From NCBI GenBank assembly GCA_031256395.1, contig JAIRQQ010000033.1:1-34414 (forward strand): DNA of 34,414 bases, written 5' to 3'. Source of the DNA: Nitrososphaerota archaeon (GTDB lineage: Archaea > Thermoproteota > Bathyarchaeia > Bathyarchaeales > Bathycorpusculaceae). Each line of letters begins with the position of its first letter. The first letter of the stretch is position 1. Positions 17,101 through 23,974 of the stretch are shown in pieces. The translations under genes were made by a program, and so were the position numbers. The notes beneath the pieces were generated by a model. The model saw only the letters and a program-made list of their open reading frames with translations. It did not search any database and had not been told where the DNA came from.

Positions 17101-17431
17101 TGAGTATGCCACCGTCTTTTACTTGAAATTTGCCGTTTGAAATAGTGTGTTGCCCATTGATACCAATTATTGCAATATTTGATGTAATAGTGATGCCGCC
17201 TTTCACAGTTACATCAGTTGTAATTTCAATAATGGCAGAATCCATACTGTTTGCTTGCGTAACAGCTTCTTCTAATGTAGTATTTTCATCAACTGTTATT
17301 CGTGTTGGTTCGTTTGCTGCAAAAACTACCGGTTGCAACACACAAATCAACAGACTGATTAACAGTATTGCTGTTATTGCCTTTCTGGCTGAATTTAGCC
17401 TTATAGGTTTGTTTAGTTTTTGATTAACCAT
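14144..17431 (-). CDS. Large adhesin-like surface protein (beta-helix, InlB-type and MucBP-like repeats)
   Basis: 1095 residues. Order: signal peptide (1-39); parallel beta-helix of EISGGxI-type turns (about 80-480); one InlB/Listeria-Bacteroides repeat (555-630, YELNGG then GYDFQGWM and FTLTAIW); four MucBP-like repeats (633-900, Y-V-HYYLQN through FYYTP); Gly/Ser- then Pro/Thr-rich stalk (901-954); three membrane segments (961-987, 1019-1039, 1051-1073) separated by a Lys/Gln/Asn-rich loop. Such proteins mediate attachment to host, sediment or partner cells in gut methanogens and bacteria. The multi-helix C-terminal anchor differs from the single helix usual for surface proteins. Paired direct repeats precede the gene. 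Confidence 0.9.
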   Translation of the reverse strand: MVNQKLNKPIRLNSARKAITAILLISLLICVLQPVVFAANEPTRITVDENTTLEEAVTQANSMDSAIIEITTDVTVKGGITITSNIAIIGINGQHTISNGKFQVKDGGILTLGDGTNTNLLTILGNIVVTDGEINIQNGVKLTSTTYAIHLSGPNANGAINGGIIKGTIALYMENGAQLSEISGGAFYSAQETVYLTGNYTQIEKISNGAFYQTNPDLAYHGLTFCVDNNATIGEISGGYFEAVRNSALYIIRGGWVDKISGGEFVATRKGTVQDGDDPDFWNSVVRIEAERNLKTGIGTIFGGYFHGGARFGILLINYFGSTSGPRINLISGGYIQGAGVGLQPDVNTYVGEISGGTITGSQGILNAGTINKISGNVKISGTTSYAIYNYYTDSQSYGQINEISGGNIYSSGLQSIANAGTIKLISGGTITTTYTYAISNRGIINEISGGTIIGEQNALYCYEYGGRGGVLETITNGVFWGKTGTAIILSSPLQLETGLDTHRGLGRYQSGNGRIFNNENLVIYPAGYFMSSKTTPVEGIAGAEFRYLTLDDKYTIEYELNGGINNDNNPHTYNENDLPCLIVDPTKTGYDFQGWMIKNNADSFGPETNYSLAVGSTGDFTLTAIWSPDTVTYHVHYYLQNSKIPLATSKTLTGQINTPITETAITILGYTAIAPTTITTTLNATDNTITFYYTPNTNIQYTVHYYLENTAISLAPSKTITDQTLENTITESAITIPGYTAVAPTTITTTLNITDNTIIFYYTPSTNIQYTVYYYLQNTTTSLALSKTITGQTLGTTVTETAITIPGYTPLPPTTTTAILNATDNAIIFYYTPNIQYTVHYYLQNTTTSLALSKTITGQTLGTTVTETAITIPGYTAIAPTTITATLNVTDNAIIFYYTTSTSGGGGGGNSGGGSGSNSGGGNGGSQTKPTTTPPPPTTTTPPPTTPPPSSNNTAEPVQMWALVNLVLSIAGLILAIAIGICVLLQHKKKQKKTTQPNNNESQPNNKENQKQKSQHRNLWLAVALAMGIAGIIVFLLTEDMSRTMTLVDGWTIVNVIIFAVQIIAIAFVFKHQKNSNADNTEEPNSSAPTFDTQ
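14732..15535 (-). repeat. Four tandem MucBP-like coding repeats, about 201 bp each
   Basis: The repeats encode residues 633-900 of the adhesin. The two C-terminal copies share a block identical at every base over 104 bp: 14802-14905 and 15003-15106, offset 201 bp. The other two have diverged. Copy number is probably variable by recombination. Confidence 0.85.
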
Positions 17432-17482
17432 AGTTTATCCCGGCATAGGTATTGAAATACTGTGGTTTAATGCTAAGTACGC

Positions 17483-17527
17483 GAACAAAATGTTCAACAA
17501 ATAGACAGAGAGTTCAACAATTAGACA
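17483..17527 (-). promoter_or_regulatory. Direct repeats upstream of the adhesin gene
   Basis: GTTCAACAAATAGACA (17492-17507) and GTTCAACAATTAGACA (17512-17527) are 16-bp copies with one mismatch, spaced 20 bp, about two helical turns. The first overlaps GAACAAAATGTTC (17483-17495), a small inverted repeat. They lie 50-100 bases upstream of the adhesin ATG at 17431, just beyond a TTAAAC-like TATA element near 17466, the usual place for an activator or repressor. Confidence 0.45.
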
Positions 17528-17901
17528 CCAAAAAACAAACCCGATAATCAATCGGAAAACAATTAGTGACAGAACAAAACAAGTTTAAATTTTTAAGGCA
17601 AGGATTTAACACAATTATTTAATTCAAATATTTGGACAGAATTAAATGTTTATTAAATTTTATGTCAAAAAACTCGACTAAACTCACAATCTAATAGAAC
17701 CATCAGGAATACGGCAAATATTTTTTTCATTCCATCCCCCAGATGGATATGTTTCTGCATTGGATGTAGCGCTTATGGCAATACAATAGGCAAACACGAC
17801 AAGTTTTTAGCTTCTGCAAGGCACCAAATCGGCGATAACTGCAATTTAATGAGTATTATCGGAGGCTATTTTTAAGAAACCACCCAAAATTAGTTGTTCA
17901 T
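17528..17901. other. Intergenic region without a recognised gene
   Basis: An A/T-rich stretch between the adhesin and pcc1 with no ORF or RNA gene that I can support. Confidence 0.3.
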
Positions 17902-18156
17902 TTAGATTTGTTCGATTGTTTTGAGGGTTTTTTCTGCTGTGGAAGCGCAAAAGAGCAGGTCGTCTATGGTTGCTGTGAAGGTGGAGAGCTTGCCTTCGTA
18001 GGTGATTTCGGTTAGGACTTTGTTGTTTTCTTTGGTGGTTTGGATTTGTAATCCGGGTGGGGTTTTTAGGTTGTCGGGTGAGATTGCTTTGGCGACTGCT
18101 TGGGCAGTTTTTTGGTTTGGGTATTCAAGGGTTATTGTTGCTTGCAAGTTTTTCAC
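17902..18156 (-). CDS. pcc1: KEOPS complex subunit Pcc1
   Basis: 84 residues, the standard size. The pattern LQATITLEYPNQKTAQAVAKAISPDN then TEITYEGKLSTFTATIDDLL is typical of Pcc1, the small dimerising subunit that bridges Kae1 units in KEOPS, the t6A37 tRNA-modifying complex. It overlaps the recJ gene by 32 bases and follows rps15-recJ, an arrangement known in other archaea. Kae1 and Bud32 are encoded 4 kb away; Cgi121 is not in the window. Confidence 0.92.
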   Translation of the reverse strand: MKNLQATITLEYPNQKTAQAVAKAISPDNLKTPPGLQIQTTKENNKVLTEITYEGKLSTFTATIDDLLFCASTAEKTLKTIEQI

Positions 18157-19600
18157 CGTTTAGTTGTCGTCCAACGAGTTCGTCAGCTGTTTTTATGAAG
18201 GCTTCGATTTTGTCTATGGGGACTTGTGCACCTGCGGCTATGTTGTGTCCGCCGCCTTTGCCGCCGTGAGTTTCGGAGGCTATGCGCATTACATCGCTTA
18301 GGTTTATGCCTTTTGAGAGTGCGGCTTCGGTGGTTCGGCCGGAGAATTTGGCAACTTTTTCGGCTTCGATGTTGGCGTATGCTATGAGGGGTTTTTGGTT
18401 GTTGGTTAGGGTGGAGACTAGGATGCTTGAGACGGTGCCGATGATTTTTTCGTTTATGGCGTTTTCGCCGTAGATGACATAGATGTTTTGGTGTTCTTGG
18501 AGGCGTTCGGGTTTTTCTTGGACCCAGGTGAGGTATTTGTTGATGTTTTTGCGGTAGTCTTCTAAGAGTTTGTTGGCTTCTTCTAGGGCGGTTTTGCGGT
18601 CGCCCATGCAGATGGCTATGCCCAGACTTGGGTGATCCATTCGGCCGGTTGAGTTAAGTAACACAGAGAATTCGCGTCCGTCTCTAAGGGCAGTGTGGGG
18701 TTCTTCTTTGGTTAGGATGTAGATGCATCCGATGAGGTTGTCGATTTCTAGGTGGAGGTCTTTTGAGAGCATGTAGTCTGCTAGTGCGGTGCAGAGGGTT
18801 TTTCGTTCTTGGGGGTCTAGGTCGCAGAGGGAGCGGAGTTTGTCGTTTTGTTTTATGGGAAAGCCCAGATTTGTGATAAAGTTTAGGGCTTGGGTTTCTT
18901 GTCCGCTTAGGCCGGGGATGAAGGGGTTTGTGGTGGTTGCTATCATGCGGTGGAGGGGGCGGGTTTCGCGGCCAAAGAAGGTGAGATCTTTTTCTACTTT
19001 GAGTAATCCGGCGTTTATGGCGTCGTTTACGATGAGTTCGTTTAAGCTTTTCATGCTGCGTTGTTCGTATTTGTCTTGCATATCGCCTAGGGCGCCTATT
19101 AGGGCGATGGGTGCGAGGTCGGTGTTGGTTGGGTCGAGGGCTTTGGCGGCGAAGTAGGCTACGCCTGAGCCGCTGACATCGGTTGCGCCGTCGATGTTGT
19201 AGGTGTGGGGGTTTAGCATGGTAATGTTGGGGTTGGTGGTGGTGCCGGTTATTTGGTGGTGGTCTAGGATGACGATTGGGGTGTTGGGGATTTTTTCGTT
19301 GAGTAGGTCTAGGTAGCCGCTACCAAAGTCTGATAGGATGACTAGTTGGGGTTTGTCGGAGGTGATTTCTGTTATGATTTTTTCGTCGACCCATTGCATG
19401 ACTCTGATGCGGTAGCGGGCGTCTAGGCGTTGGAGCATTTTTGCTACGATACCTGCGGCGGCTACGCCGTCGGCGTCTAGGTGGCTAAAGCAACTGATGA
19501 AGCCGTCTTTTTGGGTGGTTTCTTTGATGATTTTTGCGGCTTCTTGGGCTTGGGTTAGAAAGTTTGTGATGTTTTCGGACTGGGGCTGGGGCTCGGCCAT
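18125..19600 (-). CDS. recJ: Archaeal RecJ-like DHH-family nuclease (GAN type)
   Basis: 491 residues from the ATG at 19600, which has GTGATC five bases upstream; an in-frame GTG at 19609 would add three residues. DHH phosphoesterase motifs: HLDADG (40-45), DFGSG (91-95), DHHQ (113-116), and the DHHA1 glycine motif GGKGGGHNIAAG near 450-460. Archaeal RecJ proteins are 5'-3' single-strand nucleases; one class binds GINS at the replication fork and others act in repair or RNA decay, which I cannot separate here. It lies between rps15 and pcc1. Confidence 0.92.
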   Translation of the reverse strand: MAEPQPQSENITNFLTQAQEAAKIIKETTQKDGFISCFSHLDADGVAAAGIVAKMLQRLDARYRIRVMQWVDEKIITEITSDKPQLVILSDFGSGYLDLLNEKIPNTPIVILDHHQITGTTTNPNITMLNPHTYNIDGATDVSGSGVAYFAAKALDPTNTDLAPIALIGALGDMQDKYEQRSMKSLNELIVNDAINAGLLKVEKDLTFFGRETRPLHRMIATTTNPFIPGLSGQETQALNFITNLGFPIKQNDKLRSLCDLDPQERKTLCTALADYMLSKDLHLEIDNLIGCIYILTKEEPHTALRDGREFSVLLNSTGRMDHPSLGIAICMGDRKTALEEANKLLEDYRKNINKYLTWVQEKPERLQEHQNIYVIYGENAINEKIIGTVSSILVSTLTNNQKPLIAYANIEAEKVAKFSGRTTEAALSKGINLSDVMRIASETHGGKGGGHNIAAGAQVPIDKIEAFIKTADELVGRQLNGEKLASNNNP

Positions 19601-19682
19601 ATAGATCACTTTTCAAAGTTAGGACTGAGGGATTTAAGTTTGGTGTAGAAGAATAAGGGTGAAAAATGTTGGTTAGAGAAAT

Positions 19683-20123
19683 TTAGGTTACGGAAGCGAT
19701 TTTTGCTTCGTATTTAAATTTCTTGTCGATTACGCCTTCACGTTTGTAGTAGCGGCCGAGTTTGTGGATGCGTGCTTCGATGATTTGCATATTGCGTTTG
19801 TTGTGAAGGTCTTTTTTGTTTTTGTCCATGTGGACTGCGAGGCCCTGAGCTTTTTTGACGAGGTTTGCAAGGTCCTCAGGCATGGTTGGTGCGAGGTTTG
19901 CGGCTTTTAGGGTATCGCTTATGCTTTTGCCGATTATGGGTTTAACTAGCGGGATGGCGTATTGATCACGCAGAATTGTACCTATGGAACTTGTATTGTG
20001 ACCTTCTTTGGCGAGTTTTATGATGAAGGCTTCAACTTCTTCAGGCTGGTATTTGCACCAGCTTGGAGGGCGTCTGCTTACTGGCCGAGTTGAATGAGAC
20101 TTTCCTTTTTCTTGCTTTGGCAT
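19683..20123 (-). CDS. rps15: 30S ribosomal protein uS15 (S15)
   Basis: 146 residues. The archaeal/eukaryal N-terminal extension (RPVSRRPPSWCKYQPEEVEAF) precedes the S15 core, ending IEARIHKLGRYYKREGVID. It binds the central domain of 16S rRNA. The ATG at 20123 has AGGTG six bases upstream; the longer frame from 20162 would begin within the TATA box, so I reject it. Confidence 0.97.
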   Translation of the reverse strand: MPKQEKGKSHSTRPVSRRPPSWCKYQPEEVEAFIIKLAKEGHNTSSIGTILRDQYAIPLVKPIIGKSISDTLKAANLAPTMPEDLANLVKKAQGLAVHMDKNKKDLHNKRNMQIIEARIHKLGRYYKREGVIDKKFKYEAKIASVT

Positions 20124-20160
20124 CGTTACACCTATTGTGCACCTAAACCACACTGCACAC

Positions 20161-20171
20161 ATATTTAAAAG
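20161..20171 (-). promoter_or_regulatory. TATA box of the rps15-recJ-pcc1 operon
   Basis: The minus strand reads CTTTTAAATAT. A start near 20140 gives a 17-base leader carrying AGGTG before the rps15 ATG. Confidence 0.55.
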
Positions 20172-20252
20172 TAACTAATGCCGGCTTAACGTAACCATCA
20201 ATACAGAGAACAAATAAACCACCAAAAGTCCTCAACTGGCAAACAATCAGCA

Positions 20253-20264
20253 TTTGCCGGCAAA
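20253..20264. promoter_or_regulatory. 12-bp perfect palindrome TTTGCCGGCAAA
   Basis: A GC-centred palindrome in the 265-bp divergent space between rps15 and the secreted protein at 20428. It could be a protein-binding site for either gene, but it lies about 90 bases upstream of the rps15 TATA box and 160 bases from the other start. Confidence 0.3.
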
Positions 20265-20427
20265 CAAAGCACCAAAGGAAGCCGCACAGGAGGTGTTTTG
20301 TTGTTTGGGGTTCAATTTGTAAATGCTGGGGCAAGTGCATAGAAGCAAGTTTAATATTGTCCTTCTTATTAGAGTATTTTATTCAAACCTAAAAAAATAA
20401 CATGTCAGGCGTATTAGGTGTGAAGAT

Positions 20428-20784
20428 ATGAGATATTCGAAATATGTAATTATCCTAATAGCAATTGGCCTAGCATCATGTCTAGTTCTATTCGAATATT
20501 ACACAATAGCAGCACCCAAAAACTCCCAAATCCAAATCCAATCCCCCCAAGAAAACACCACCTACCAAACAAAAGACATCCCACTCAAAATCACAACAAC
20601 CCACACAAACGCAAAAATCACCTACAGCATAGAAGGCATAGACAAATACCAAAACATCAAATACACAGAAGAAACAACACTCAACCTAAACCCAGCCACC
20701 TACAAACTAACCATCTACGCACACGACACAGACGGAAACCTCAAAGAAACCAAAACCACCACCTTCACCATCACAAACCCATAA
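20428..20784 (+). CDS. Small secreted or membrane-anchored Ig-like protein
   Basis: 118 residues. One hydrophobic segment (6-25) acts as signal or anchor; the rest looks like a single beta-sandwich domain (IQSPQENTTYQTKDIPLKI, ITYSIEG, YKLTIYAHDTDGN, TTTFTI), the pattern of Ig-like/PKD-type modules in archaeal surface proteins. The coding strand is extremely A/C-rich: 52 of 60 bases at 20521-20580. No family assigned. Confidence 0.65.
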   Translation: MRYSKYVIILIAIGLASCLVLFEYYTIAAPKNSQIQIQSPQENTTYQTKDIPLKITTTHTNAKITYSIEGIDKYQNIKYTEETTLNLNPATYKLTIYAHDTDGNLKETKTTTFTITNP

Positions 20785-20858
20785 CCCAACAACAAACACA
20801 AACACCACCAACACATAACCAAAGAAACAACAACTAAACCACGACATCAACAACAATT

Positions 20859-21057
20859 AAGTGGAAACTATATGGAGCACTAATTCCATTGGTGCTATGG
20901 ATTTTTAGCTATGTAGCTCATTTTTATTGTTATCATAACCAGTGTTATGATTGTTGGAGATGTCATCATATCCATCCCAATATTTTACCAACAAACAGTA
21001 AGAAACATGGAAACTAATGAAAAGTACAATTCAGACCCGCACAAACCAACAGCGTGA
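20859..21057 (+). pseudogene. Possible frameshifted remnant of a small membrane protein
   Basis: One plus-strand frame (from about 20859) reads KWKLYGALIPLVLWIFSYVA; the adjacent frame continues from about 20917 with a second hydrophobic helix (FIVIITSVMIVGDVIISIPI) and a polar tail, and stops at 21057. Joined by a single-base shift near 20919 they would make a two-helix membrane protein of about 65 residues. There is no clear start codon. The remainder of 20785-21148 holds nothing else I recognise. Confidence 0.25.
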
Positions 21058-21148
21058 AATGTTCTAAGCAACTGTAAAAATCTAAAAACACACTAAGGCC
21101 AGATATAGACATAGAAAAATATGCAAAAAAGATACCAACACCAGCCAA

Positions 21149-21766
21149 CTATGGAACGAAGCTGGTTTTGTACCATTGGGCAAATTTGTTGAGAGCTTCT
21201 GCACGGTGAGAATATGAATTTTTTTCTTGCATAGTCATCTCAGCAAAAGTTTTGGAACTGTTGTTTGGTTGAAAGATAGGATCAAAACCAAACGCAGGTT
21301 TGCCTGGTTCTTGGCGTTCTTGTGAGGTGATAACTCCTTTTGATTGACCAAAAAAGCTTAGCGGATCCAGAGGAGTTTGGTTGTCACAATAGGAAATGAT
21401 GGATTGAAAGGTTGCGTTACGGTTTTCTTTGGTTTCTAAGAGCTTGAGAATACCGCTGTTGTGAATGGTTTTGTATGCATAAGCCGCATAGGGCCCGGGA
21501 AAACCCTCAAGGGCATCGATGAATAAACCGGCGTCTTCTACAATGATGGGCAGGCCGCATTTTTTGTAGGCGCTTTGGACGCTTTTTTCTGCGATTTCTT
21601 GGAGACTCTCACTTTGGATTTCATCCCCTTTGAGTTTGAGCATACCAACTCCTATGCCCAAGTTACCCAAGATACGGCGGGCTTCGTTAAATTTGTTAGT
21701 GTTGGCGGTTGCGAAAAAAATCATTTTGCCCTTTAGGGGGAATTCATTGTTTGCGTTCTTCAACAT
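21149..21766 (-). CDS. rdgB: XTP/dITP pyrophosphatase (RdgB/HAM1 family)
   Basis: 205 residues. Motifs: FFATANTNKFNEA near the N-terminus, EDAGLFIDAL, GFPGPYAAY, then FGFDPIF and the terminal SHRAEAL. The enzyme hydrolyses deaminated purine triphosphates to monophosphates and keeps them out of DNA and RNA. The start at 21766 has GAGG five bases upstream and overlaps bud32 by 23 bases; a second ATG at 21724 would trim 14 residues and leave a more usual N-terminus. Confidence 0.94.
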   Translation of the reverse strand: MLKNANNEFPLKGKMIFFATANTNKFNEARRILGNLGIGVGMLKLKGDEIQSESLQEIAEKSVQSAYKKCGLPIIVEDAGLFIDALEGFPGPYAAYAYKTIHNSGILKLLETKENRNATFQSIISYCDNQTPLDPLSFFGQSKGVITSQERQEPGKPAFGFDPIFQPNNSSKTFAEMTMQEKNSYSHRAEALNKFAQWYKTSFVP

Positions 21767-22412
21767 AGCGTCCTCGGCTCTCTATTTGGCGGGTTTTCTC
21801 ATAAACCTTTTCTGATAGCGCCTCGCCTCGAATGGAGGTGTAGCCGCACAGTACACTTGATAGGCAGTCTTCCCAGAAGCTAAAATGGGTGCTCTGAAGC
21901 GCGCGCTTAAACAGATGCAAATCAACCCCCTGAGCTTCTAGTTCAGCATTTTTTTCGCCTAATCCGAAGTCTATGAAATAGATTTGGCCGTTTTGGGCTT
22001 GGATCATATTTGAGGTTGTGAGATCGCCATGGATTAAGCCAGAGTTGTGCAGATGTGCGATTGATTTGCCGATTTGGAGGCAGAGGGCGTGTTGGTTGGG
22101 TTGGTCGAGGTTGTTTAGCAGGGTTTTAATTTGGGGTCCTTTTATGTATTGCATAATAATGGTTGATTGGGGAACATTTACCATATAGATAAGTGGGGTG
22201 GCTATACCTGCTGTTTTGGCGTGATGCATTAGTTGGGGTTCGTGGATGGTGCGGTAGCGGCGGATTTGTTGGTCAAGAGTGGGGGGGCGGTATTTTTTGG
22301 GAATGCGCACTTTGATGATTGCTTCTTTGCCATACCATTGGGTGAGAAAGAGACTGGCTTCGGCGCCTTTTTTTAGTAGCTGGGTTTTGGGGGTTTTGTC
22401 TACTGTATCCAT
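21744..22412 (-). CDS. bud32: Kae1-associated kinase Bud32 (PRPK)
   Basis: 222 residues, the small kinase-like family size. KKGAEASLF (14-22) forms the nucleotide loop, K34 the ATP lysine, HGDLTTSN (128-135) the catalytic loop with D130 and N135, and IDFGLG (147-152) the metal site. Bud32 is the KEOPS ATPase that supports Kae1 in t6A synthesis. It overlaps kae1 by 13 bases and rdgB by 23. In some archaea Kae1 and Bud32 are one fused protein; here they are separate. Confidence 0.95.
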   Translation of the reverse strand: MDTVDKTPKTQLLKKGAEASLFLTQWYGKEAIIKVRIPKKYRPPTLDQQIRRYRTIHEPQLMHHAKTAGIATPLIYMVNVPQSTIIMQYIKGPQIKTLLNNLDQPNQHALCLQIGKSIAHLHNSGLIHGDLTTSNMIQAQNGQIYFIDFGLGEKNAELEAQGVDLHLFKRALQSTHFSFWEDCLSSVLCGYTSIRGEALSEKVYEKTRQIESRGRYVEERKQ

Positions 22413-23449
22413 GGTACATCTACCTTGTCGACTCGCCAGCGCAGCTTGACCATACTCTTTGCAATTGGGGTAATCAGCCCAAATTTGTAGGCTAATGTTC
22501 CGGTCCAGGCAATCATGGCGCCGTTATCAGTTGCGTATTGTTTGGGAACGACGCTAAAGGCGGCGTTGTGTTCCTCGGCTATAAGAGAGAGCATGGTTTG
22601 GAGGCGTTTGTTTGCGGCGACTCCGCCTGTTAGCAGAAGGGTTTTTTTCTCTGTGTGGGCCAAGGCACGCTCCGTAACTTCGCTGACCATTGCAAAGGCA
22701 TGTTCTTGGAGACTGTAGCACACATCCTCTAAACTATGAGATGGCTGGCAGGTAGAGGTTTTTGGGGTTTGAAGGGTGGTGGTTGCAGCGGTTAGAAGGC
22801 CGCTAAGGGAGAGATCCATGCCTTTGACCACATAGGGTAGAGAGATTAGGGTTTGTTGGCTGTTTTGTGCTAGTTGCTCTATGGCGGCGCCTATGGGTAG
22901 GCCTTGTTTTGCTTTTAAGCCGGCTTCGCGTCCAAAAACATCTAGACAATTACCCAAAGCGATGTCGAGGGTCTCGCCAAAAACGCGGTAACGCCCAGCA
23001 GTGTAGGCTGTTACCATGGTGTTGCCGCCTGAGGCATAGAGGGTAAGAGGATCTTGGGCGCCGGTTGTGAGTTTACCAATTTCAATATGCGCCACTGAGT
23101 GATTAACCCCTACCAAAGGAATTTCAAGATATGCTGCTAGGGCGCGTGCAACGGTTGCGCCTGTGCGAAGACTAGGTCCTAAACCGGGGCCTTGTGAGAA
23201 TGCAATGCAGCTTAGTTTGTTTGGTTTGATATCAGCTTGGTTTAGGGCTTGCTGTAATATGCTATCTGCAACCTCGGCGTGGTGTCGGGCGGCTTCTCTT
23301 GGGTGAATTCCGCCTTCTTGGGGGATGTAGCTATCTGAGCAGTTAGCTAAAAGGGTGCCATCAAAATCAGCAATACCCACTCCAAAATCATCTGCAGAGG
23401 ACTCAATACCTAGGCAATATTTACCATCTGAGCGCGCAATTTTAACCAT
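22400..23449 (-). CDS. kae1: tRNA N6-threonylcarbamoyladenosine synthase subunit Kae1 (TsaD family)
   Basis: 349 residues from the ATG at 23449. An in-frame TTG at 23494 lies upstream of the start site predicted from the TATA element and adds 15 untypical residues, so I prefer 23449. ASKHA features: CLGIESSADDFGVGI (12-26), metal-binding HSVAH with H117 and H121, SGGNT (140-144), and GGVAANKRL near the C-terminus. Kae1 transfers threonylcarbamoyl to A37 of ANN-decoding tRNAs as the catalytic subunit of KEOPS. First gene of kae1-bud32-rdgB. Confidence 0.95.
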   Translation of the reverse strand: MVKIARSDGKYCLGIESSADDFGVGIADFDGTLLANCSDSYIPQEGGIHPREAARHHAEVADSILQQALNQADIKPNKLSCIAFSQGPGLGPSLRTGATVARALAAYLEIPLVGVNHSVAHIEIGKLTTGAQDPLTLYASGGNTMVTAYTAGRYRVFGETLDIALGNCLDVFGREAGLKAKQGLPIGAAIEQLAQNSQQTLISLPYVVKGMDLSLSGLLTAATTTLQTPKTSTCQPSHSLEDVCYSLQEHAFAMVSEVTERALAHTEKKTLLLTGGVAANKRLQTMLSLIAEEHNAAFSVVPKQYATDNGAMIAWTGTLAYKFGLITPIAKSMVKLRWRVDKVDVPWIQ

Positions 23450-23499
23450 GAGATTTCTCAGCCGCTTGGGGATACATATTTTTATCTCATCCAAAGCTT

Positions 23500-23514
23500 A
23501 TAATACTGTATTAT
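23500..23514. promoter_or_regulatory. Palindromic TATA element shared by kae1 and the TFE-beta gene
   Basis: ATAATAC-T-GTATTAT is a perfect 7-1-7 palindrome in the 81-bp divergent gap. Read on the minus strand it predicts a start near 23481, 32 bases before the kae1 ATG. Read on the plus strand it predicts a start near 23533, essentially at the ATG at 23531, so that message would be leaderless. Confidence 0.45.
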
Positions 23515-23530
23515 TGGAACTGATAACAAA

Positions 23531-23974
23531 ATGCCAAAGCGTAACGACCTTGAACAGAAAGCACTCCACTATGTTGTAAACACCGGTTATCAGGGTGTGC
23601 TTCAATCCGATTTATGGCGAGAACTAGGCGCCAGTAGCCGTGAAGGCAGCCGCGTCTCTATCAAACTAGAAGAAAAAGGGCTTATTCGAAGAGAAAAAGA
23701 ACTCCAAGAAGGCAGATGGACCTACCGTCTCTACCCCAAAAGACTCCCCGCCTCAATTGAAACCATCATAGACTGTCCCTGCCTGCTCTGCCCCGACAAC
23801 GCACGATGCGACCCCACCACAGCCATCTCACCCAAAAGTTGCCCCCGACTCACCGAGTGGATCATAAACCTTGGAAAAGAAATACCCGAATCAGACCAAG
23901 ACCCCGATGAACTAATAGAAGAAGAATTCAACCTATCTGAGGATGATGCCGACGCCGAAAGCATGGATCCGTGA
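23531..23974 (+). CDS. Transcription factor TFE-beta / RPC39 (RPC34)-like protein with Fe-S cysteine cluster
   Basis: 147 residues. Residues 5-70 form a winged helix (LWRELGASSREGSRVSIKLEEKGLI; wing EGRWTYRLYP). C84-x2-C87-x5-C93-x10-C104, with ISPKSC and TEWI around the last cysteine, matches the spacing in human POLR3F, where it binds a 4Fe-4S cluster. Archaeal TFE-beta pairs with TFE-alpha to help open DNA during initiation. An acidic tail (115-147) follows. It probably begins as a leaderless message and overlaps the next gene by 32 bases. Confidence 0.85.
   Translation: MPKRNDLEQKALHYVVNTGYQGVLQSDLWRELGASSREGSRVSIKLEEKGLIRREKELQEGRWTYRLYPKRLPASIETIIDCPCLLCPDNARCDPTTAISPKSCPRLTEWIINLGKEIPESDQDPDELIEEEFNLSEDDADAESMDP

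Noticed and set aside
20478-20837. A 119-codon plus-strand frame rich in His, Asn, Pro and Gln
   Set aside because: Shadow of the secreted Ig-like gene in an A/C-rich stretch.
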